Of a stretch of 12,126 bases of DNA, positions 7,120-12,126 are shown piece after piece. The notes under the pieces are model-generated. The model was not told the DNA's origin. It did no database searches and saw only the letters and a list, made by a program, of their open reading frames with translations. Positions within the stretch are counted from its first letter, which is position 1, and each line of letters begins with the position of its first letter. The DNA is taken from NCBI GenBank assembly GCA_902464035.1, contig CABQHT010000057.1:1-12126 (forward strand), written 5' to 3'. Source of the stretch: an uncultured Collinsella sp. (GTDB lineage: Bacteria; Actinomycetota; Coriobacteriia; Coriobacteriales; Coriobacteriaceae). Position numbers and translations under genes: made by a program.

Positions 7120-7623
7120 TTGGGTTTTCGGACGAGCTTGTGCGAGAGAGCAAACCAGTATGTGCGCTCGAAGGCCCGCGTTCGCGTGCGTCCCAAGCGC
7201 TACTTCTGCGACCCGTCACTTGCGGCGGCGTTGCTGGGGGCTACCCCTGAGCGGCTGCTTGGCGATATGCAAACGCTGGGGATGCTCTTTGAGAACCTCG
7301 TTCTGCGCGACGTGCGCGTGTTCCTTTCCGCCTACGGCGGTGTCGACAACAGTGTCTATTATTTCCGAGATGAGAAGGGCCTTGAGGTCGATCTGATCGT
7401 TGAGCACGACGGGCGCTGGGGAGCCATCGAGGTCAAGCTGAGTGATGCGAAAGCAGACGATGGAGCGAGAAATCTCAAGGCGCTGGAGAGGAAAGTGCTC
7501 TCCAATCCTGCCGCCCAGAATGCCACGCCGGCGTTTTTGGCGGTCGTGGTTGGAAAGGGGAGCATTGCCTACACACGCGACGACAGCGTGGCGGTGATCC
7601 CCATGGCGGCACTTGGGGCGTAG
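7120..7623 (+). pseudogene. 5'-truncated AAA ATPase, DUF4143 domain remnant
   Basis: The frame encodes the C-terminal domain of the other common bacterial ATPase type (AAA_14 plus DUF4143): RPKRYFCDPSLAAALLGATP, then LFENLVLRDVRVF, YYFRDEKGLEVDLIVEHDGR and WGAIEVKLSD, a nuclease-like D...E-V-K arrangement. The frame is open from 7033, but clear similarity starts only near 7141 (CERANQYVRSKARVRV). The whole P-loop domain, some 250 residues, is absent, and the upstream sequence has no ribosome site or good start codon. The missing half is not found elsewhere in the window. The break lies just after a broken palindrome copy at 6942-6967. Between them (6968-7119) I see no gene, only an imperfect direct repeat of 13 nt (7031-7043, 7054-7066). 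The domain itself has no internal stop, so the truncation may be recent. Confidence 0.78.
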
Positions 7624-7665
7624 TGGTTTTGCGGGCGTGCCGTGCATCCATTACCGAAAATCCAT

Positions 7666-7694
7666 TTGTTAGACCTGGCGTCCGCGGGTAAAAT
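7666..7694 (+). promoter_or_regulatory. Putative sigma-70 promoter of an antisense RNA
   Basis: TTGTTA (7666-7671) and TAAAAT (7689-7694) are exactly 17 nt apart, a good match to a housekeeping promoter. The predicted start, near 7701, is followed about 50 nt later by an intrinsic terminator and no + strand coding frame, so it should drive a short non-coding RNA. Confidence 0.5.
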
Positions 7695-7700
7695 AAAGTC

Positions 7701-7786
7701 GACGGCAGCCCAAGTAGTGAAGAGCTGGGCGGCGCCGTTACTTCGATTAAGGGGTCAATGCCTTAGAGGCGTCGACCCCTCTTTTT
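7701..7786 (+). ncRNA. Putative antisense RNA (antitoxin-like), about 86 nt
   Basis: The unit is bounded by the promoter at 7666-7694 and the terminator at 7750-7785. It folds into two hairpins. The first spans 7702-7738 (ACGGC with GCCGT, and inside it GCCCA with TGGGC); the second is the terminator. It has no plausible coding frame. Its 3' part (7763-7786) is complementary to the last codons of the 41-aa peptide gene on the - strand, and the rest would be complementary to that gene's 3' untranslated region. This is the layout of RatA opposite TxpA. The existence of the RNA is predicted, not shown. Confidence 0.42.
7750..7785 (+). terminator. Intrinsic terminator of the antisense RNA
   Basis: The stem AGGGGTC (7750-7756) / GACCCCT (7774-7780), with an inner GCCT/AGGC pairing, is followed by CTTTTT. 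It lies within the 3' end of the opposite-strand peptide gene. On the - strand the same stem lacks a T-run, but the next hairpin (7702-7738) is followed on that strand by TTTATTTT, a likely end for the peptide mRNA near 7690. Confidence 0.75.
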
Positions 7787-7888
7787 CTGCTTCGTACGCT
7801 GCTTGAGTGCCTCGGTAAGTCCGATAAGCGCCGTGAGGAGCGAGACCAAAGCGGTCAGGAGCTTCACGAAATCAGTCAGATCGGTCAT
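7763..7888 (-). CDS. 41-aa hydrophobic peptide, candidate type I toxin
   Basis: The peptide begins MTDLTDFVKLLTALVSLLTA, continues LIGLTEALKQ and ends in a strongly basic tail, KQRTKQKKRGRRL. Residues 8-24 could form one membrane helix, with the positive tail left in the cytoplasm, as in TxpA/Fst-type toxins. Start: GGAGG lies 8 nt before the ATG at 7888; an in-frame ATG at 7894 is too close to the ribosome site. A weak possible promoter (TTCGTA, 18 nt, TAGAAT on the - strand, 7953-7982) lies 65 nt upstream. The gene's 3' end is overlapped by a predicted antisense RNA with its own promoter and terminator. I do not recognise the exact family; a short phage holin-like or simple membrane peptide is the alternative. 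Confidence 0.6.
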   Translation of the reverse strand: MTDLTDFVKLLTALVSLLTALIGLTEALKQRTKQKKRGRRL

Positions 7889-8002
7889 GGGCATCACCTC
7901 CCGTCGCATGGAGGGCGCTGCTCGGCACATGGAACTGCCGTCAACAACTGCAATTCTATCAAAGTACTGCTATAAATACGAATATATGTTCGATAATAAC
8001 AG

Positions 8003-8060
8003 TGACGTGATTCTCTCAAAGTGTGGCTTTACGCAAAGATGCCGGAAAGCCGTGCTGTGC
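8003..8060 (+). pseudogene. 3' remnant of a DUF234-type ATPase gene
   Basis: About 52 nt align without gaps to the 3' part of the intact ATPase gene in this window (near 6722-6773), with roughly 80% identity by eye. The encoded DVILSKCGFTQRCRKAV matches YVIFSKRGFTQGCQEAA of the intact protein. Nothing else of such a gene is visible around it, and the similarity fades after about 8056. It is a decayed relic of a related gene. The stretch between 7889 and 8002 holds only the upstream region of the small peptide, and 8061-8146 shows nothing I can name. Confidence 0.6.
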
Positions 8061-8146
8061 GATTTCATGTCCGCACGGGTTCCTATCCTTACGGCAATGT
8101 AGCCGCCTATGTAACGAGCGGCAGTTGACGGAGAAAGGCCCTGACC

Positions 8147-8881
8147 GTGCCAGACAAAAAGACGCCGGATATTTCGGCCATCGATACGACGAACTTTGCG
8201 CGCCATATCGTGCTCGACTTTGAGTTTGCGCCGGTGCCAAAGCAGCGCCAGCGCCGTGGACTGCGCAATGAGATTATCGAGGTCGGCGCCGTCAAACTCG
8301 ATTACCACGGCAACGTTATGGGCGAGTTCTCGCAGTTTGTGCAGACGGAATTTACCGAAGGCGTTGCGTTCCCCGTCCGCGAGCTCACAGGGATATCGGC
8401 CGTGGGCACCGCGATGGCCGATCCGCTCTACATGGTGATCAAAAGGCTCAGCGATTGGATCGGGCGCTACTCCGCCCAGGTGGTCTGTTGGAGCGGGGCG
8501 GATCGTCGACAGCTTTTGATCGAGTGCCAAGCAAAGCACATCGATCTTTCCGCATTTCCTACGGACTGGGCCGACCTGCAGGCGTTTTACACCTCGATCA
8601 TGGACATGAGCAGCCACGGGTGCGTCTCTTTGAGTGACACAGCGACGTGGTTTGGCATCGAGTTCGACGAGTCGACGGGTCACGCCCACAGCGCCCTAGC
8701 CGATGCGCGCGTGACCGCTAAGCTGCTCAAGCAGATGATGGAGGGGGACTATCACGTGAGTCCGCGCGCCCAGGAAGTCCGCCAGCGGTGGGGGATGGGC
8801 GAGCGACCCCAGACGCGCCTTTCCAGCAAGTGCCCCGAGCTGGGCGATCTGCTGCTGAAGCTGAAGGCGGAGGGGAGGTAG
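8147..8881 (+). CDS. DEDDh-family 3'-5' exonuclease
   Basis: This 244-residue protein has the RNase T/DnaQ-like exonuclease fold. Motif I is HIVLDFEFAP with D24 and E26, the two metal-binding acids. An EIIEVGAVKLD segment (42-52) follows, as usual after Exo I. The middle has VVCWSGADRR with D119 as the likely Exo II acid. Exo III is GHAHSALADARVTAKLL, with H181 and D186. The C-terminal 45 residues lie outside the fold and look basic and unstructured. It is not fused to a polymerase or helicase, so it resembles stand-alone KapD/ERI-1-like exonucleases acting on RNA or single-stranded DNA; the substrate is unknown. The start is GTG, 8 nt after AAAGG within GGAGAAAGG. It is monocistronic and convergent with hsdR. 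Confidence 0.88.
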   Translation: MPDKKTPDISAIDTTNFARHIVLDFEFAPVPKQRQRRGLRNEIIEVGAVKLDYHGNVMGEFSQFVQTEFTEGVAFPVRELTGISAVGTAMADPLYMVIKRLSDWIGRYSAQVVCWSGADRRQLLIECQAKHIDLSAFPTDWADLQAFYTSIMDMSSHGCVSLSDTATWFGIEFDESTGHAHSALADARVTAKLLKQMMEGDYHVSPRAQEVRQRWGMGERPQTRLSSKCPELGDLLLKLKAEGR

Positions 8882-8889
8882 GCGGAGCG

Positions 8890-8901
8890 GACAATATTGT
8901 C
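8890..8901. repeat. 12-bp perfect palindrome GACAATATTGTC
   Basis: A perfect 12-bp palindrome begins 9 nt after the exonuclease stop codon. No T-run follows and no gene starts downstream on either strand, so it is not an obvious terminator or operator. It could be a chance site. Confidence 0.35.
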
Positions 8902-9045
8902 GTTTTCGCCTGCGAAGAAAGAATCAATTAACTTCAAAGTGTGGCTGGCTTCTAGTGAAGACTTAAACACCAGGCTATGAAAGGGTTATCGAGCCATTGA
9001 GACTGCAACATTCGTCCATCGCAAGACGTTACTCGTTCAAATTGA

Positions 9046-9084
9046 GACGCTCCACATCCTATGAAATGGTTAATGCGGAGCGTC
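9046..9084 (-). terminator. Stem-loop between convergent exonuclease and hsdR genes
   Basis: GACGCTCC (9046-9053) pairs with GGAGCGTC (9077-9084), and the inner CAT/ATG can extend the stem. It lies 24 nt beyond the hsdR stop codon. On the - strand it is followed by TCAATTTG, a poor T-run, and the + strand side also lacks one, so termination efficiency is uncertain. The rest of the 8882-9107 gap shows no gene. Confidence 0.45.
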
Positions 9085-9107
9085 CCTAGAAGTCTGTCTT
9101 CTGTTAC

Positions 9108-12020
9108 CTAATAGTAGAGTTCGATATACGAATACGCCTTATCAAAAAGAGCCTGGTCTTTGAGCTTGTAGCGCATCCATAGAATGGCACGGAGCTGTTT
9201 TTTAACCTCTTTCACGCCAGCTGTGGTAGCTTGCCAGCCGTCGAAGCGAGTTATCTTAACGATCTCGTCAATGTCATTGACGATGTTCTCGACGATGATA
9301 GGCGTGTCGCCGTTCTTGATGCCGTTAAAGAGCTCAGTGAGAGCAGCCTTTCCCTTGTCCTCCTCTTCCTCGGGCACGACTTCCTTTTCGGCGGCTCGTG
9401 CTTCTTTGGCGAGGTCGATGAGCATCTTGAGGAACTCGACGCTGTTGATGAGACCTTGCTCGTGACGTTCCCTCAGGTCCTCCAGGCGCTCGCCGAGCTT
9501 CTGGAACTTGCCATTCTTATCGTGCCTGCGGATTCGGGCGACGAGATCTATCTCCAGCTTACGCGTGATCTTCTCGGTATTGCTCTTGTCGTTGATGAAG
9601 TGCTCGATCATGTCCTCGTCGAGTTCAAGGATGTCGTCATCGTCTCGGACTCTCTCGACGGTGATGTTCTCGTGCACGAGCTCGATTGTCTTGGGCCCGA
9701 GCGCTGCCCAGATGAGCTTCCCGCGATTGTCTACCGGTCTCACGGAATCGTAGACCTGCGAGAGCCAGATGAAATCGGGCTTGTAGGGATTGAGACATGG
9801 GTCGGGCGAAAGCGCTTCCCACGCTCTGTTCAAGACCGAGAAGTCGGCCCCGAACTGGTCCTTCACCTTTGTCGTTGGCAGACATTGCTGGGCTTCGAGA
9901 AGGGATTCCCAATCTGCACTGCGGCGATCTTTGACCGTTGAGAAGTACTCGAGGCAGTAATGCATGAGTCTGGGCAGTTCGGCCTTTACCTCGTCGATGT
10001 TGGTTATGACCTTCTGCACCTCGGCCTCGTCGAAGTGCAGGGACTTGGCGACGTTGTCGAAGAGGCCGATATAGTCAACGATGAGACCGAATGTCTTCTT
10101 GTCGTTGTAGACGCGGTTGGTTCGACAGATTGCCTGCAATAGCGTGTGGTCGCGTAAGGGCTTGTCAAGGTACTGAGTTTGCAGGATGGGTGCATCGAAC
10201 CCCGTGAGCAGCTTCGCAGTGACGATGAGAATCTTGAGCGGATCGTCCGGGTCGCGGAAACGGTCAAGGAGCTTTTCCTCGGCATCGCGATCGCGACGAT
10301 ATGCCTTGTACCGGTCCTCCTTGTCGTTGTTCGTGTCCATGACGATGGTGACTGCATCAGCGCCCAAGAGCTTGTCGAGCTCCTCCTTATACAGCAGGCA
10401 GCACTCTCGGTCGTAGCAGACTACCTGCGCCTTGAAGCCGTCGGGCTCAACCTTTGACTTGAAGTGCTTGGCGATGTGCTCGCATACCTTGTGGATGCGG
10501 TCGGGGGCCTTCATGACGGACTCGATCTTGACGCGCCTGGTGAGTTCCGCCTTGTCTTCTTTGCTGAGGTCTCGGGTCATTTCGTCAAAGGCGGCGTTCA
10601 CGACCTCTTGGTTGACGTGGAGCTCGACGGGAACGGTTTCAAAATGGAGCGGCAATGTGGCGTGGTCGCGGATGGAGTCGGCGAAGGAATAGCGGCTCAT
10701 GTAGCCGGACTTGTCCTCTTTGGCACCGAAGGTGTGGAACGTGTTCTTGTCGGTTCGGTTGATGGGCGTGCCGGTCAAGCCGAAGAAGAAGGCGTTTGGC
10801 AAGGCGAGGCGCATCTTCTCGCCGAGGTCGCCCTCTTGGGTGCGGTGCGCCTCGTCGACCATGAGGATGATGTTCTCGCGCTCGTTGAGCGTCCCCGCAA
10901 CCTCGCCGAATTTGAAGATGGTGGTGATGAGGATCTTTCTCATGTCCTGCTTGAAGAAGGACTCAAGCTCCTCCTTGCTGCCGGCGCTTGCGAGGTTGGG
11001 GATATCGGATGCGTTGAAGGTCCCCGTGATCTGGGTCTCAAGGTCGATTCGGTCATCCACGATGACGACGGTCGGGTTCTTGAGTTCAGGGACCATGCGC
11101 AGCTTCTGGGCGGCGAATACCATGAGCAGTGACTTTCCTGAGCCCTGGAAATGCCAAATGAGGCCACGCTTCGGGTACCCTGCGCGGACGCGGTCCACGA
11201 TGAGGTTCGCGCCCTCGAACTGTTGGTAGCGACAGATCAGCTTGATGCGTCGATGCTTCTTGTCGGTGGCGAAGAGCGTGAAGAACTGGAAGATGTCCAT
11301 GACGTTCGAGGGGGTTAGCATGGACGCCATGCTTCTCTTGACGTCGGCAAGTGTACCCTCGCTCTTCTTGTCGCCCTCATGCCAGGGTCCCCACATCTCG
11401 GGAGGCATGTTCACCGACCCGTAGCGATAGCATTTTCCTTCGCTGGCGAAGTTGATGGCGCTACAGACGAACATCTGCGGGATGCTCTTCTCATATTTAG
11501 CGATGTCGCCAGCGCCGTCGAGCCAGGTTATCGAATCGCGCACCGGCGTCTTGAACTCGCCGATGACGAGCGGAAATCCATTTACAAGAAGGACGAGGTC
11601 GAGGCGCTTGCCGCCCTGCTCCTGGGGGTAGACCCACTGGTTGGTGACGATGTACTCGTTTTTGTCAAGATCGCCGTCCGCCGCTGTGCCAAAGAAGCGG
11701 ATGGGGACCATGCGGCCGTCTTTGCCGTAGGGGAATGAGTTCTCCTCGATGACGAGCTTTTTGAACCGCTCGTTGGTGGAGACCAGGTTTTGCGGACTTG
11801 TGGACTGAATGAGGGCCCTGAGTCGGTAGATGATCTCGTCGGCGCGATCGGGGTCTTCTGCGATCTCCGGGTTAAGCCTGATGAGGGCGTCCTTGACCAT
11901 GGGCTCGACCATGACGTCGGCATGGCGGCGCGGGAGGTCTTCGGCAGCCACGTATCTCCAGCCAAGGCTGGCAAGCGCCTCGACGCTCATTTGCTCGATG
12001 GTGTTGTCCTCGTTAAACAT
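9108..12020 (-). CDS. hsdR: Type I restriction enzyme, HsdR subunit
   Basis: This 970-residue protein is the motor and nuclease subunit of a type I restriction-modification complex (R2M2S), cutting unmodified DNA after ATP-driven translocation. The N-terminal nuclease has D141 in KRLDLVLLV and GEFK with E155 and K157. The helicase part shows Walker A FQGSGKS (291-297), DEAH at 389-392, TGTP at 416-419, TGFDAP at 606-611 and QAICRTNR at 629-636. The C-terminal 300 residues are the helical region that binds the methylase core. The length is normal, and no frameshift or missing key residue is seen. The ATG at 12020 overlaps the end of hsdS by 8 nt, indicating translational coupling. AGGA lies 7 nt before the ATG. 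The DEAH motif and lack of a fused methylase rule out a type IIG or type III Res identity. Confidence 0.95.
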   Translation of the reverse strand: MFNEDNTIEQMSVEALASLGWRYVAAEDLPRRHADVMVEPMVKDALIRLNPEIAEDPDRADEIIYRLRALIQSTSPQNLVSTNERFKKLVIEENSFPYGKDGRMVPIRFFGTAADGDLDKNEYIVTNQWVYPQEQGGKRLDLVLLVNGFPLVIGEFKTPVRDSITWLDGAGDIAKYEKSIPQMFVCSAINFASEGKCYRYGSVNMPPEMWGPWHEGDKKSEGTLADVKRSMASMLTPSNVMDIFQFFTLFATDKKHRRIKLICRYQQFEGANLIVDRVRAGYPKRGLIWHFQGSGKSLLMVFAAQKLRMVPELKNPTVVIVDDRIDLETQITGTFNASDIPNLASAGSKEELESFFKQDMRKILITTIFKFGEVAGTLNERENIILMVDEAHRTQEGDLGEKMRLALPNAFFFGLTGTPINRTDKNTFHTFGAKEDKSGYMSRYSFADSIRDHATLPLHFETVPVELHVNQEVVNAAFDEMTRDLSKEDKAELTRRVKIESVMKAPDRIHKVCEHIAKHFKSKVEPDGFKAQVVCYDRECCLLYKEELDKLLGADAVTIVMDTNNDKEDRYKAYRRDRDAEEKLLDRFRDPDDPLKILIVTAKLLTGFDAPILQTQYLDKPLRDHTLLQAICRTNRVYNDKKTFGLIVDYIGLFDNVAKSLHFDEAEVQKVITNIDEVKAELPRLMHYCLEYFSTVKDRRSADWESLLEAQQCLPTTKVKDQFGADFSVLNRAWEALSPDPCLNPYKPDFIWLSQVYDSVRPVDNRGKLIWAALGPKTIELVHENITVERVRDDDDILELDEDMIEHFINDKSNTEKITRKLEIDLVARIRRHDKNGKFQKLGERLEDLRERHEQGLINSVEFLKMLIDLAKEARAAEKEVVPEEEEDKGKAALTELFNGIKNGDTPIIVENIVNDIDEIVKITRFDGWQATTAGVKEVKKQLRAILWMRYKLKDQALFDKAYSYIELYY

Positions 12021-12126
12021 CTCCGAGTCCTAACTCCTGGTTCAAGATTTTCTTCGTCGTGGCGTTTAGCTCATCGAGGGCTTTTTGTACGGCAAATTTC
12101 GATTTGTCGACCGAGGCGGCGAAGTC
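12013..12126 (-). CDS. hsdS: Type I restriction specificity subunit HsdS, C-terminal end (partial)
   Basis: The final 37 residues of a protein enter from the right edge: VDKSKFAVQKALDELNATTK followed by KILNQELGLGDV. This matches the closing part of the second conserved helix of many HsdS proteins (VDKSKF...L.EL...K..L.QE). The TAA stop lies inside the first three codons of hsdR (8-nt overlap). HsdS chooses the target sequence, but its recognition domains lie outside the window, so the target cannot be inferred. hsdM is expected further upstream on the same strand. Confidence 0.82.
   Translation of the reverse strand, partial: DFAASVDKSKFAVQKALDELNATTKKILNQELGLGDV

Noticed and set aside
6302..7219. 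305-codon frame on the - strand containing a hydrophobic stretch.
   Set aside because: It crosses the ATPase gene in antisense, the repeat array and the relic region, has no family features, and the hydrophobic stretch lies in non-coding sequence.
7700..7946. GACGGCAG near 7701 and its reverse complement near 7936, recalling the shared repeats of par/Fst systems.
   Set aside because: The copies are inverted, so the two predicted RNAs would carry the same sequence and not complementary ones; this does not fit the Fst pairing scheme.
8930..8950. TCAAAGTGTGGCT recurs here and in the ATPase relic near 8016.
   Set aside because: The match is only 13 nt with no similarity around it, so it may be chance; not called as a second relic.
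10464..11132. 222-codon frame on the + strand.
   Set aside because: It is the antisense shadow of hsdR; the hsdR frame carries the helicase motifs.

Overview
The window looks like a chromosomal segment of a high-GC gut Actinobacterium of the class Coriobacteriia, most likely Collinsella or a close relative. This is inferred from GC-rich codon use, the ygfK/xdhD-type anaerobic molybdenum hydroxylase genes, the AbiEi-like protein type and families of short intergenic palindromes. No rRNA or other species marker is present, so the assignment is an inference.

Left part (1-3604, + strand): the end of an operon for anaerobic purine-type oxidation. It holds the C-terminal tail of a YgfK-like flavin/Fe-S oxidoreductase, an RnfB-like protein with four [4Fe-4S] motifs, and a fused 2Fe-2S/molybdopterin hydroxylase of the XdhD type. 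The hydroxylase has no FAD domain, so electrons probably leave through the polyferredoxin to YgfK. A strong intrinsic terminator closes the operon.

Middle part (3605-8146): an accessory, remodelled region. It has three arrays of one 48-nt palindromic repeat (15-nt arm, 18-nt centre, 15-nt arm, usually 13-14 nt apart). Between and around them lie a solitary AbiEi-like protein with a nuclease-like C-terminus (- strand), an archaeal-type ATPase with a DUF234 domain preceded by a perfect 25-bp inverted repeat, the 5'-truncated remnant of a second ATPase (DUF4143 type), and a short 3' remnant of a third ATPase resembling the intact one. Between the two remnants is a locus with the layout of a type I toxin-antitoxin system: a 41-aa hydrophobic/basic peptide on the - strand and a predicted antisense RNA of about 86 nt on the + strand, with its own promoter and terminator, overlapping the 3' end of the peptide gene.

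Right part (8147-12126): a stand-alone DEDDh 3'-5' exonuclease (+), a convergent stem-loop, then a type I restriction-modification locus on the - strand: full-length hsdR overlapped by the 3' end of hsdS, which runs off the window. From about 3900 to the end the window reads as a defence/toxin-antitoxin island beside a metabolic operon. The most novel candidates are the type I toxin-antitoxin-like locus and the 48-nt palindrome family.
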